A stretch of 22,272 nucleotides of DNA from Halovenus sp. (GTDB taxonomy: Archaea > Halobacteriota > Halobacteria > Halobacteriales > Haloarculaceae). Positions 15,466 through 22,272 of this stretch are shown here, one piece after another (the stretch's first letter is position 1; each line of letters begins with the position of its first letter). The notes under the pieces are model-generated. The model ran no database searches and had not been told where the DNA came from. It saw nothing but the letters and a program-made list of their open reading frames with translations. The position numbers and the translations under genes are program-made. Location of the stretch: positions 1 through 22,272 of the forward strand of contig JAQCNR010000431.1 of the NCBI GenBank assembly GCA_028274925.1, written 5' to 3'.

Positions 15466-16806
15466 TCACCGGCCCGGGTGGCCCTCGGGAAGGGTGCCGT
15501 GGCCAGTGGTGCGCTCTCGGAGGGTGTCCCCCTCTGGGTCGGCGAGGACGTCACGCTCGCGGAGTTCGGGCACCACGAGGCCGACGAAGTCAGTGAGGGT
15601 GTCGGGTCGGATGACCTCCTTGACGTTGATGCCGTCGACGCCGACATCGCGGTACCAGTACTCGAACTCGTCGGCAACCTCCTCGGGCGTGCCGACGACG
15701 ACTGGCGAGGTAGTGCCGAGTCCGGCGAACTCCGCGACTTCGCGCACTGTCCAGTCGCGGTCATCGTTGGTCGTGAATGCGTTGATGACGCCCTGAATCG
15801 CCTCGGTCTCGATATGTTCGAGTTGCTGGTCAGGCTCCAGTTCGGAGAGGTCCATGTGGACGAACCCGGACAACAGCGAGAGCACGCCTTCGACGTCGAT
15901 GGCGTCGAGATAGCTCTGGTATTTTTCTTCCGCGAGTTCGGCTGTCTCGCCGACAATTGGCACCAGTCCGGGGAAGAAGGCGACGCTGTCGGGGTCGCGG
16001 CCGTGGTCACGCAAACGTGAGTGCAGGTCGTCGATGTAGGATTCGACGGCTTCGGCGGTCGGTTGGCTCACGAAGACGGCTTCAGCGTGGCGGGCGGCAA
16101 ACTCCCGGCCACGGTCCGAGGAGCCAGCCTGATACAGCACGGGCGTGCGCTGGGGCGAGGGTTCACAGCCGTGTGGACCGGGCACGTCGAAATACGCTCC
16201 TTCGTGGGTAATCTCGTGGACCTTCTCGGGGTCGGAAAATCGCCCGCGTTCGCGGTCACGCTCGACGGCGTCGTCCTCCCAGGACTCTTCCCAGAGCGCG
16301 TAACAGACCTCCATGAACTCGTCGGCGCGGTCGTAGCGCTCGTCGTGGTCGATTCGTTCGTCGAGGCCGAGATTTTCCGCGGCCGATTCGAGATAGGAGG
16401 TGACGATATTGAACGCGATTCGGCCGTCGGTGAGGTGGTCCAGTGTCGAGAACTCACGAGCGAGTTGGTACGGGTGGTTGTAGGAGGTCGATTTCGTGAT
16501 GGCGAAGCCGAGTTCGTCAGTCACCTCGGCCATCGCCGGGACGAGATAGGCCGGGTCGTTCGAGGGCGTCTGGACGGCGCGCTCGATTGCTGGCTCACGG
16601 GAATCGTCGTAGACGTCATAAATCCCGCGAACGTCGGCGAAAAAGACTGCGTCGAAGCCACCGCGTTCGGCCGTCCGGGCGACCTCTGTCCAGTATTCGC
16701 GGTCGCGGTAGCGGTGCGATTGGTCGCCCGGATACCGCCAGGAGCCGACGGTGACGTGTTCGACGGCGTTCATCGTAAAGAGATTCAGGTGCAACCGGTC
16801 GCTCAT
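15466..16806 (-). CDS. NtaA/SnaA/DszA-type FMN-dependent monooxygenase (bacterial-luciferase-like)
   Basis: Protein of 446 residues, the usual length of this group. Signatures are the N-terminal LHLNLFTMNAVEHV, SWRYPGDQ, DAVFFADVRGIYD, STLDHLTDGRIAFNIVTSY (NtaA-type WNxVT region), DHDERYDRADEFMEVCYALWESW-like segment, YFDVPGP, and QRTPVLYQAGSSDRGREFAARHAEAVF. These enzymes use reduced FMN from a separate reductase and O2 to attack substrates such as nitrilotriacetate, organosulfur compounds or polyketides; the substrate cannot be told here. The nitroreductase-family gene downstream could supply reduced flavin (inference). The start ATG has a TATA-like CTATTT 25-30 bases upstream. Confidence 0.9.
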   Translation of the reverse strand: MSDRLHLNLFTMNAVEHVTVGSWRYPGDQSHRYRDREYWTEVARTAERGGFDAVFFADVRGIYDVYDDSREPAIERAVQTPSNDPAYLVPAMAEVTDELGFAITKSTSYNHPYQLAREFSTLDHLTDGRIAFNIVTSYLESAAENLGLDERIDHDERYDRADEFMEVCYALWEESWEDDAVERDRERGRFSDPEKVHEITHEGAYFDVPGPHGCEPSPQRTPVLYQAGSSDRGREFAARHAEAVFVSQPTAEAVESYIDDLHSRLRDHGRDPDSVAFFPGLVPIVGETAELAEEKYQSYLDAIDVEGVLSLLSGFVHMDLSELEPDQQLEHIETEAIQGVINAFTTNDDRDWTVREVAEFAGLGTTSPVVVGTPEEVADEFEYWYRDVGVDGINVKEVIRPDTLTDFVGLVVPELRERDVLADPEGDTLRERTTGHGTLPEGHPGR

Positions 16807-16829
16807 ACGCCACCGCGGGACGCCACGGA

Positions 16830-16836
16830 CAAATAG
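16830..16836 (-). promoter_or_regulatory. TATA-like element for the monooxygenase gene
   Basis: CTATTTG on the minus strand, 24-30 bases before the ATG at 16806; a leaderless-type position. Confidence 0.5.
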
Positions 16837-16900
16837 GGTGCGATAGCCTAGGCAGTGGTATTTAGTTAGGTGAGGATGGACTCGAAGAGCCAGAAAGCCC

Positions 16901-16982
16901 CCGTTGGCTTGGCTATCCGGGGCTCGTTGCGCTCCTCACTACGTTGCGGTGCTTATGTCGCCCGGGACAGCCAAGCCAACGG
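16901..16982. repeat. Arm B: long hairpin within the element
   Basis: A 14-base perfect stem continues, after one mismatch, into an 8-base stem with one mismatch (16916-16923 with 16960-16967). The apical loop holds CGTTGCG twice (16925-16931 and 16942-16948). Confidence 0.75.
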
Positions 16983-17042
16983 CCCCTTTCAGCCCCACCC
17001 GCTGTGCCTGTGTCACAAGCCTCAGGGTGGGGCTGAAAGGGG
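16983..17042. repeat. Arm C: 18-base perfect hairpin
   Basis: CCCCTTTCAGCCCCACCC at 16983-17000 is exactly complementary to 17025-17042, with a 24-base loop. As minus-strand RNA it would form about 60 bases after the stop of the ATP-grasp gene. Confidence 0.8.
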
Positions 17043-17059
17043 ACTTTCTGGTTGTTTCA

Positions 17060-17098
17060 GGTCAAAAGACCATCAGATTCTGCTAAAATAAACACTAC
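17060..17098 (-). terminator. Possible terminator of the ATP-grasp gene
   Basis: Reading the minus strand just past the stop at 17103, a T-rich GTTTATTTTAGCA (17086-17098) is followed by a small palindrome with a 4-base loop (GGTC, GACC; 17060-17071). Archaeal termination favours T-rich tracts after the stop; this is the best candidate in the window. Confidence 0.35.
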
Positions 17099-17102
17099 CG
17101 CC

Positions 17103-18341
17103 TCAGCAGGCGCAGTAGTACTCCGTCACGCCGAGTGTCGTCTGCAACACCTGATACGCCGGGGCAGGGTCAGACGGCCGGTACACACCGGTCGTCAGGC
17201 TGGACTCGTCCTCGAAGTCACCGCTCAACAGTGCCTGCCAATCGGTCGGCCCGAGTCGGTCGCGAACGCCCTGATTTGTCGCCAGCAGTTCGAGATAGTC
17301 GGGCAAGTAGACCCACCGGGCGTCCGTGGATTCGTCTGGCTGGTAACTCGTCTCGGTGACGCTGGCGTAGGCAGCCAGCGGGAGGTTCGCACCGGCCGCG
17401 AGGGGCAGTCCAATCCACTTCCACGGCCGGGTGTTGATATCGAGCAGGAGATACTCCTCACGGTCGGGGCAGTAGACGAACTCAGCTTCACTAATCCCGT
17501 AGTAGCCAGTCTCGCGCAGGACCGACAGCGCTCGGTCCTCGATTGCTGGCTTGTCGGCGCGCTCCACAAGACAGGAGGTACCGAACTCCAGCGGATTGCG
17601 AACGCGGGCGTTGCCAACAATCGAGAGCACGTCGCCGTCCGGGCCAACGTAGGAAGCAAGCGAATGGTCCTCGCCGCGGACGGCCTCGACCTTGCGCTGG
17701 GCCATCACCTCGATATCCGCTTCGCGCGAGCGTGCGAGCACATCACGAAGTTGTTCTTCCGTGTCGACTTCGATGACGTTCGTGCCGATTGCTTCCTCGA
17801 ACTCGCGTTTGAGGGCGGGCTTGACAACCAGCGGCAACTCCAGTTCCGAGAGTGCGCGCTCGACAGCGGCGTCGCTGTCGCCGTCGAGGGGGACAGTTTT
17901 GGGATACGGAACGCCCAACTCGTCGGCGATGCGGTACAGTGAGGATTTGTCGAGCACGTCGTCGATGACCGTCCGGTCCGAGAAGGGCAGTCGAACGCCG
18001 TCGGGGTCGGTGTCTGCGAAGGCGTGAACCCACTCGTCCATACAGCCAAAGGCCACGAGGTCGGTGCCAGCTGCGTCGGCGATGGCCTCCACATCGTCGG
18101 CAAACTGTTGCTGGTCGTCGAGTGGGTAGGTAACCGCGCCAGCGAAGTCGACGGCCTCCGACGGTGGCGCGGCCCCGTCGCCGGTGCGGTCGATTGCGAT
18201 GACCGGAACGCCGTCGGCTGACAGCGCGCGGGCAACGCCGAGGCCGGTGATGTGTGCGTTCCCAATCAGTGCCGGTGGGCGGTCGAACTCCGCGTCTGCG
18301 ACCGCTTCTAGCAGTTGCTCGTGAGAGAGAAACTCGGTCAT
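17103..18341 (-). CDS. ATP-grasp carboxylate-amine ligase-like protein
   Basis: Soluble protein of 412 residues in the predicted ATP-grasp carboligase group (COG3919-like). An N-terminal nucleotide-binding-like fold (PALIGNAHITGLGVARAL, 23-40) leads to the ATP-grasp core: LVVKPALK (171-178) with the ATP-binding lysine, EVMAQRKV (211-218) in the hinge, and EFVYCPDREEYLLLDINTRPWKW (287-309 region), whose Glu, Asp301 and Asn303 correspond to metal ligands. Family members join a carboxylate to an amine with ATP; the substrate is unknown. The frame opens 9 codons earlier at 18368, but that start would overlap the TATA-like element at 18366-18373, so I use the ATG at 18341. It lies about 100 bases downstream of rpl11 on the same strand. 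Confidence 0.85.
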   Translation of the reverse strand: MTEFLSHEQLLEAVADAEFDRPPALIGNAHITGLGVARALSADGVPVIAIDRTGDGAAPPSEAVDFAGAVTYPLDDQQQFADDVEAIADAAGTDLVAFGCMDEWVHAFADTDPDGVRLPFSDRTVIDDVLDKSSLYRIADELGVPYPKTVPLDGDSDAAVERALSELELPLVVKPALKREFEEAIGTNVIEVDTEEQLRDVLARSREADIEVMAQRKVEAVRGEDHSLASYVGPDGDVLSIVGNARVRNPLEFGTSCLVERADKPAIEDRALSVLRETGYYGISEAEFVYCPDREEYLLLDINTRPWKWIGLPLAAGANLPLAAYASVTETSYQPDESTDARWVYLPDYLELLATNQGVRDRLGPTDWQALLSGDFEDESSLTTGVYRPSDPAPAYQVLQTTLGVTEYYCAC

Positions 18342-18365
18342 TAGCTGCCGTTCGGGCTCAGGTGT

Positions 18366-18373
18366 CAAAATAC
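18366..18373 (-). promoter_or_regulatory. TATA-like element for the ATP-grasp gene
   Basis: GTATTTTG on the minus strand, 25-32 bases before the ATG at 18341. It decides the start against the in-frame ATG at 18368. Confidence 0.5.
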
Positions 18374-18443
18374 ACCGGATCGAGAGCGCGGTCGCTGGTG
18401 GAGTGGTCAGCAGAAAAGTCGGCGAGGGAGTGGCTCGAAGCGA

Positions 18444-18932
18444 TTATGCCGCTGCTTCGTCGGCGAACATATCGTCGTATTCGCCCTCGTCGATGCGTTC
18501 TTTGAACTCGCGTGGGTCGTTACCCTCGATGGTGACACCGAGCGTGACGCAGGTTCCGACGACCTCTTTGGCGGCGTTTTTCAGGTCGTACGAAAGCAGG
18601 TCAGGGTGTTTCTGCTCTGCAATCTGTTTGATCTGGTCGACCGAGAGGTCGGCGACGAAGTTCTCCTGAGGTTCGCCGCTGCCAGTCTCGAAGCCAGCCT
18701 CGTCTTTGATGAGTTCGGCCGTCGGGGGAACACCGACTTCAATCTCGAAGGAACCGTCCTCTTCGTACTCGACGGTGACGGGCACTTCGGTGCCGTCGAA
18801 GGCTTCAGTCTGGTCGTTGATCTCCTGTACGACTGCCTGCACGTCCACGGGTGTCGGACCAAGTTCGGGTCCGAGCGGCGGTCCGGGGTCGACCTGTCCC
18901 CCGGGGACAAGGACTTCGATAGTTTCGGCCAT
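18444..18932 (-). CDS. rpl11: Ribosomal protein L11 (uL11), archaeal type
   Basis: Large-subunit protein of 162 residues that binds the GTPase-associated region of 23S rRNA and forms the base of the stalk. The N-terminal domain has IEVLVPGGQVDPGPPLGPELGPTPVDV (5-31), with the conserved glycine/proline turn. The C-terminal RNA-binding domain has LSVDQIKQIAEQKHPDLLSYDLKNAAKEVVGTCVTLGVTIEG. The tail (DPREFKERIDEGEYDDMFADEAAA) is the acidic extension usual in haloarchaea. It has its own TATA-like element. In many archaea L11 is followed by L1, L10 and L12; here the next gene is an ATP-grasp ligase and none of the three is in the window. Confidence 0.97.
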   Translation of the reverse strand: MAETIEVLVPGGQVDPGPPLGPELGPTPVDVQAVVQEINDQTEAFDGTEVPVTVEYEEDGSFEIEVGVPPTAELIKDEAGFETGSGEPQENFVADLSVDQIKQIAEQKHPDLLSYDLKNAAKEVVGTCVTLGVTIEGNDPREFKERIDEGEYDDMFADEAAA

Positions 18933-18954
18933 ACACGATGCTCTGTCGGCGTGG

Positions 18955-18961
18955 GTTTAAG
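18955..18961 (-). promoter_or_regulatory. TATA-like element for rpl11
   Basis: CTTAAAC on the minus strand, 23-29 bases before the rpl11 ATG at 18932; a good match in composition and distance to haloarchaeal promoters. Confidence 0.55.
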
Positions 18962-19025
18962 AATTCCTTTTTGTGCTGAGCAGCAGCCGTCACTCTGCCC
19001 GGCTGGTCACCCCCCAGTGACCTGC

Positions 19026-19226
19026 TCAGGCGATTGTAATCCCGTTGCGCGCCAGGTAGTCGCTGACGCTTTTGATTTCGACGGGACTCCCGATGATGCG
19101 GACTTCCCCCTCTTCTGTCCGCACCGTGACGGTGAACCGCTCTTCCAGTTCCCCCCGGAGGCCCGACAGCGAGCCACTCGGTAGCAGAATCTGCGTGCTG
19201 TCACGCAGTCGAGCTACGTCTGTCAT
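19026..19226 (-). CDS. Small conserved-looking protein beside rpl11 (66 residues)
   Basis: Open frame from the ATG at 19226 (a TTG directly upstream, at 19229, is less likely). The sequence has a beta-alpha-beta character: STQILLPSGS, GLRGELEERFTVTVRTEEGEVRIIGS, then a closing helix VEIKSVSDYLARNG. The GEVRIIGSPVEIKSVSDYL stretch resembles the core of a KH-like RNA-binding fold, but the GxxG loop is not clear, so this is only a suggestion. It has its own TATA-like element (ACTAATA) at leaderless distance, is transcribed in the same direction as rpl11 about 90 bases ahead of it, and shows normal haloarchaeal codon use. Confidence 0.7.
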   Translation of the reverse strand: MTDVARLRDSTQILLPSGSLSGLRGELEERFTVTVRTEEGEVRIIGSPVEIKSVSDYLARNGITIA

Positions 19227-19250
19227 CAATCATACTACCGACGTTTCGGG

Positions 19251-19257
19251 TATTAGT
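19251..19257 (-). promoter_or_regulatory. TATA-like element for the 66-residue protein
   Basis: ACTAATA on the minus strand, 25-31 bases before the ATG at 19226. Confidence 0.45.
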
Positions 19258-19297
19258 GTGTCGAAACGGGACTGTTTGTCTCCCGGGAATCGCCGCA

Positions 19298-19308
19298 ATA
19301 TTCAATTG
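19298..19308 (+). promoter_or_regulatory. AT-rich promoter element for the universal stress protein
   Basis: ATATTCAATTG lies 22-32 bases before the ATG at 19330. It lies back to back with the promoter of the divergent 66-residue gene. Confidence 0.45.
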
Positions 19309-19329
19309 AATTCGTCCGCACGGACAGAT

Positions 19330-19773
19330 ATGGCAACCCGGATTCTCCTGCCGGTCGACCGGTCGGACCACGCCGAATCTGCATACAACCTCGCTGTCGA
19401 CCTCTTCGATAGCGGAACAATCGTGCTCTTACACGTCATCGACCCGGCAGACGCGAGTTTCAGCGCCGAGACGCCAGTTCCGAACATCCCCGAAGACTGG
19501 TACGAAACCCGGCGGAACCGGGCAGAAGAGCAGTTTGCAGCACTCGACGCGATGGCCGAAGAGGCCGGACTGGAGACCGAACATCTCGTCGAGACGGGCA
19601 AGCCAGCAGCGACAATTGTCGAAATAGCAGAAAACGAGGACATCGACCACATCGTAATGGGGAGCCACGGCCGACAGGGCGTCTCGCGCATTTTGCTGGG
19701 GAGTGTCGCCGAGACAGTTGTCCGGCGCTCGCCGGTTCCCGTGACCGTCGCCCGCGAGCAAAGCGAGGAGTAA
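19330..19773 (+). CDS. Universal stress protein (UspA family)
   Basis: Single-domain protein of 147 residues. It begins with RILLPVDRSDHAESA (4-18), where the aspartate at the end of strand 1 contacts the nucleotide. It ends with IVMGSHGRQGVSRILLGSVAETVVRRSPVPVTVAR, which contains the G-2x-G-9x-G(S) ATP-binding motif, so it is of the ATP-binding type. Haloarchaea carry many paralogues; the specific condition is unknown. The frame is open well upstream, but the ATG at 19330 gives the normal N-terminus and has an AT-rich promoter element in place. The next gene, lutC, starts 44 bases after the stop and may share read-through transcription. Confidence 0.95.
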   Translation: MATRILLPVDRSDHAESAYNLAVDLFDSGTIVLLHVIDPADASFSAETPVPNIPEDWYETRRNRAEEQFAALDAMAEEAGLETEHLVETGKPAATIVEIAENEDIDHIVMGSHGRQGVSRILLGSVAETVVRRSPVPVTVAREQSEE

Positions 19774-19816
19774 CTCCGGGAAACAGTTAGGGGTCTGGCG
19801 GTGATTAGCAAGGAAC

Positions 19817-20311
19817 ATGAGTTCCACATTCACGGAATCAGCCGCGGGGGCGGCCACCGTCCACGAGACGACGGCCGAGGAGTTTGCCGACACACTGGAG
19901 TCGGCAATCGAGACGCCAGCGGTCGGGACGCCGCTACCGTTCGAGGGGGTGTCGCTGTCGGAGACAGCCGTCGAAACCGAGTTCACGCCATCTGAACTGC
20001 AGTGGGCTGCAACTGGCGTCACGCCAGCACGGGTCGGCATCGGTGAGTACGGGACGGTTACACTGCCGAGCGACGACGCGGGCACCGAACTCGTCAGCCT
20101 CTACACGCCAACCCACGCCGCTGTCCTGGCGGAGAGCGCAATCGAGCCAGATATGAAAGCCGCCTACGAGCGCCTGAGCGAAGACTTCGCAGAAGGAACA
20201 GACACGCAGGTGCTCGCAACAGGGCCAAGCGCGACCGCAGATATGGGAACGCTGATTCAGGGCGTGCACGGACCGCATGAGGTCCACATCATCGTGCTGG
20301 AGGACCGATGA
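19817..20311 (+). CDS. lutC: LutC-type LUD-domain protein
   Basis: Protein of 164 residues of the LutC/YkgG family, a component of the iron-sulfur lactate-oxidising system (LutABC). The segment ELQWAATGVTPARVGIGEYGTVTLPS and the C-terminal ATGPSATADMGTLIQGVHGPHEVHIIVLED are typical: GPSxTADI-x-x-x-x-x-G-x-HGP near the end is the family hallmark. It is shorter than bacterial LutC (about 240), lacking much of the N-terminal part, as is common in archaeal versions. The stop overlaps the start of the LutB-LutA fusion (ATGA), so the two are translated together. A weak TATA-like ACAGTTAG lies at 19783-19790. The substrate is probably L- or D-lactate by family; not proven here. Confidence 0.88.
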   Translation: MSSTFTESAAGAATVHETTAEEFADTLESAIETPAVGTPLPFEGVSLSETAVETEFTPSELQWAATGVTPARVGIGEYGTVTLPSDDAGTELVSLYTPTHAAVLAESAIEPDMKAAYERLSEDFAEGTDTQVLATGPSATADMGTLIQGVHGPHEVHIIVLEDR

Positions 20312-22272
20312 GCAAACACGCCGAACGCGAGCGAACGGCCACCGCCTTCCGTCGGCTCATGGAGACCGAAGGCGAGGCTATCGCCAAGAACACGCGAACC
20401 GTCAATCAGCTCTCCGATTACGCCCTCGAACAGTTCGACAGCTACGAACAGCTACGGGGTGCGGCCCGAGAAATCAAAGAAGACGCCATCGAGAACCTGC
20501 CGGAACTAATCAGCGAAGTCGAGCAGGCAGTCGAGGAAAACGGCGGCGAGGTCCACATCGCCCAGACTGCCGAGGACGCGAACGAGATTGTCGAGGGGAT
20601 CATGGCCGAACGCGACGCCGAAACGCTCGCCAAGAGCAAGTCGATGACCACCGAGGAAATCGATGTCAACGAACACCTCGAAGCAGAGGGCTACGACGTT
20701 ATCGAGACTGACCTCGGGGAGTACGTCATCCAACTCGCCAAGGAGTCACCCTCGCATCTCATCGGCCCGGCGATGCACAAATCTCCCGAGGAGATTGCCG
20801 CGCTGTTCAACCGTGAGTTCGACCTCTCCGGCGAAGACGCGCTGACCGAGAATCCACAGGAGTTGACGGAGTTCGCCCGCGAGAAGGTCGGCGAGAAGAT
20901 TCGAGCGGCCGACGTTGGAATGACGGGTGCGAACTTCATCGCCGCGGAGACGGGGACGATGATGCTCGTCACGAACGAGGGCAACGCCCGCAAGACGGCG
21001 GTGACGCCGGATACCCACATCGCCGTCGCGGGCGTCGAGAAACTTGTTCCCTCGCTCGTGGACTTCCAGCCCTTTACCGAACTGATAGCCCGGACGGGGA
21101 CAGGACAGGATATCACCTCCTACGTCTCGCTGTTGACGCCGCCGGTCGACAGCCCGATTCCGGACTTCGAGGCCGACGAGTTCCGGGACAGCGACGAGCG
21201 GGACTTCCACCTGATTCTGCTGGATAACGGTCGGATGGGGATGCGCGAGGACGAACAACTCAAGGAAACGCTGTACTGCATTCGCTGCGGTGCCTGCTCG
21301 AACGCCTGCTCGAACTTCCAGGAGGTCGGCGGCCACGGCTTCGGCGGCGAAACCTACACCGGCGGCATCGGCACTGGCTGGGAAGCCGGCGTCCACGGAC
21401 TCGACAGCGCCAGCGATATGAACGACCTCTGTACGGGCTGTACGCGCTGTGAGCCGAAGTGTCCCGTCGACATCGACATTTCCTGGATTAACACCGTCGT
21501 CCGCGACCGACTGAACCGCGACGTCGACCCCGAAGCCCTCGACTATCTCGTCGAAGGACTGCAACCAGACGAGGAACCGGGCAGTCTCGACCGACAAAAA
21601 CGGTTGTTCGGCAACGTCGAGACACTCGCAAAAGTCGGGAGTAAAGCACCGCGACTCGCCAACGCTGTTACTGGGTCTGGACTGGGCAAGCGCGTGCTAT
21701 CGTCAGTATTCGGCGTCGACCAAGACAGAGAGTTGCCCGCGCTCGCAGGAGAAACGCTGCGGGAGTGGTACGGCGAGCGCGGCCCGAATGTCGAGAATCC
21801 CGAGCGCGATGTCGTACTGTATCCCGATCTGTACACCGAGTACTTCGACCCTGACCGCGGGAAGGCCGCCGTCCGTGCGCTGGAAGCACTCGACGTGCGC
21901 GTCCACATCCCAGCGGTCGCCGAGAGTGGCCGCGCGCCGCTCTCACAGGGGATGATCGAAACCGCCCGTGGGCAGGCCGAATCTGTCCACAGCTCGCTGG
22001 TCACGCACATCGACCAAGGGCGAGATGTTGTGGTCATCGAACCGAGCGACGCGGCGATGTTCCGCAACGATTACGAGAAACTGCTCCCCGAGCAGTCTGC
22101 ACAGCGACTCGCCGACAACACGTACGAAATCTGTGAGTTCGTCTACGGTCTGCTGGAGAACGGGCACGATATCGACGCACTATCCACAACTGAGGACGTT
22201 TCGCTGGCGTATCACAGCCACTGCCAGCAGCGCACGCTGGACTTAGAGGCGTACACCACGGAACTGCTCGAC
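20308..22272 (+). CDS. LutB-LutA fusion iron-sulfur protein (LUD, 2x[4Fe-4S], cysteine-rich domain), truncated at window end
   Basis: 655 residues are visible and the frame is still open at the edge. Residues about 70-300 are a LutB-type LUD domain (IGPAMHKSPEEIAALFNREF; GMTGANFIAAETGTMMLVTNEGN; THIAVAGVEKLVPSLVD). Two [4Fe-4S] motifs follow: C324/C327/C330/C334 and C375/C378/C381/C385, the latter followed by PVD. From about residue 500 a LutA/GlpC-like region begins (VVLYPDLYTEYFDP; VVVIEPSDAAMFRNDY; LAYHSHCQQR), normally a separate subunit. The protein thus joins the electron-transferring and cysteine-rich subunits of the lactate-utilisation complex. GGAGG lies 4 bases before the ATG (20299-20303), and the start overlaps lutC. 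Expected to act in the cytoplasm or at the membrane, passing electrons to the quinone pool or another acceptor. Confidence 0.92.
   Translation, partial: MSKHAERERTATAFRRLMETEGEAIAKNTRTVNQLSDYALEQFDSYEQLRGAAREIKEDAIENLPELISEVEQAVEENGGEVHIAQTAEDANEIVEGIMAERDAETLAKSKSMTTEEIDVNEHLEAEGYDVIETDLGEYVIQLAKESPSHLIGPAMHKSPEEIAALFNREFDLSGEDALTENPQELTEFAREKVGEKIRAADVGMTGANFIAAETGTMMLVTNEGNARKTAVTPDTHIAVAGVEKLVPSLVDFQPFTELIARTGTGQDITSYVSLLTPPVDSPIPDFEADEFRDSDERDFHLILLDNGRMGMREDEQLKETLYCIRCGACSNACSNFQEVGGHGFGGETYTGGIGTGWEAGVHGLDSASDMNDLCTGCTRCEPKCPVDIDISWINTVVRDRLNRDVDPEALDYLVEGLQPDEEPGSLDRQKRLFGNVETLAKVGSKAPRLANAVTGSGLGKRVLSSVFGVDQDRELPALAGETLREWYGERGPNVENPERDVVLYPDLYTEYFDPDRGKAAVRALEALDVRVHIPAVAESGRAPLSQGMIETARGQAESVHSSLVTHIDQGRDVVVIEPSDAAMFRNDYEKLLPEQSAQRLADNTYEICEFVYGLLENGHDIDALSTTEDVSLAYHSHCQQRTLDLEAYTTELLD

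Larger units (their letters stand above)
16888..17053. repeat. Three-arm inverted-repeat element (possible MITE or structured RNA)
   Basis: A 166-base non-coding block made of three nested or adjacent perfect inverted repeats. Outer arm A is CCAGAAAG (16890-16897) with CTTTCTGG (17044-17051), extended by two pairs (one G-U) if RNA. Arm B is CCGTTGGCTTGGCT (16901-16914) with its complement at 16969-16982. Arm C starts on the very next base, 16983-17000, and pairs with 17025-17042 over 18 bases. The order A-B-B'-C-C'-A' folds into a three-way junction with only 3 and 1 unpaired bases at the joints. It lies upstream of the monooxygenase promoter and downstream of the ATP-grasp gene. No coding frame or target duplication is evident. 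A dispersed palindromic repeat and a structured RNA are both possible. Confidence 0.75.

Noticed and set aside
15358..16836. Two consecutive plus-strand frames opposite the NtaA-type monooxygenase
   Set aside because: Antisense shadows; the minus strand gives a full-length enzyme with family motifs.
16888..17053. CRISPR array or tRNA reading of the inverted-repeat block
   Set aside because: The repeats are inverted, not regularly spaced direct repeats, and the fold has no anticodon arm or acceptor end.

Overview
The window comes from a halophilic archaeon of the class Halobacteria. The proteins are strongly acidic, one gene is an archaeal-type ribosomal protein L11, and many starts have an AT-rich TATA-like element about 22-32 bases upstream with no Shine-Dalgarno site, as expected for leaderless haloarchaeal transcripts. 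I cannot name the genus. No rRNA, tRNA, CRISPR array or intact transposase was found.

Left part (1-3368): the tail of a response-regulator receiver domain is followed directly by a two-gene poly-gamma-glutamate type (PgsC/CapC then PgsB/CapB) cluster. CapC is an internal duplication of the bacterial protein. CapB carries an N-terminal extension that looks like two UPF0339/YegP-type repeats. This part is visibly richer in A+T than the rest and ends in a gene-poor spacer of about 400 bases, so it may be an accessory segment.

Middle part (3369-12889): a Get3/ArsA-type ATPase and a large N6-adenine DNA methyltransferase lie on the minus strand. A HAD phosphatase and an aminoglycoside-phosphotransferase-like kinase form an overlapping pair on the plus strand. 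A large membrane protein follows that joins a TraB-like domain to two RDD domains. A medium-chain NADP oxidoreductase and an MFS transporter lie on the minus strand, and then a 51-residue zinc-finger-like protein on the plus strand.

Right part (12981-22272): an acidic membrane protein of unknown function, a beta-carbonic anhydrase, a nitroreductase, an NtaA-type flavin monooxygenase, a 166-base inverted-repeat element able to form a three-way junction, an ATP-grasp ligase, ribosomal protein L11, a 66-residue conserved-looking protein, a universal stress protein, and the start of a lactate-utilisation-type operon (LutC, then a LutB-LutA fusion that runs off the window).

Most genes look like single transcription units with their own promoters. 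The clear coupled pairs are capC-capB (GTGA overlap), HAD-kinase (ATGA overlap) and lutC-lutB/A (ATGA overlap). The most unusual items are the modified CapC/CapB pair next to a receiver domain, the TraB-RDD-RDD protein, and the three-way-junction repeat.
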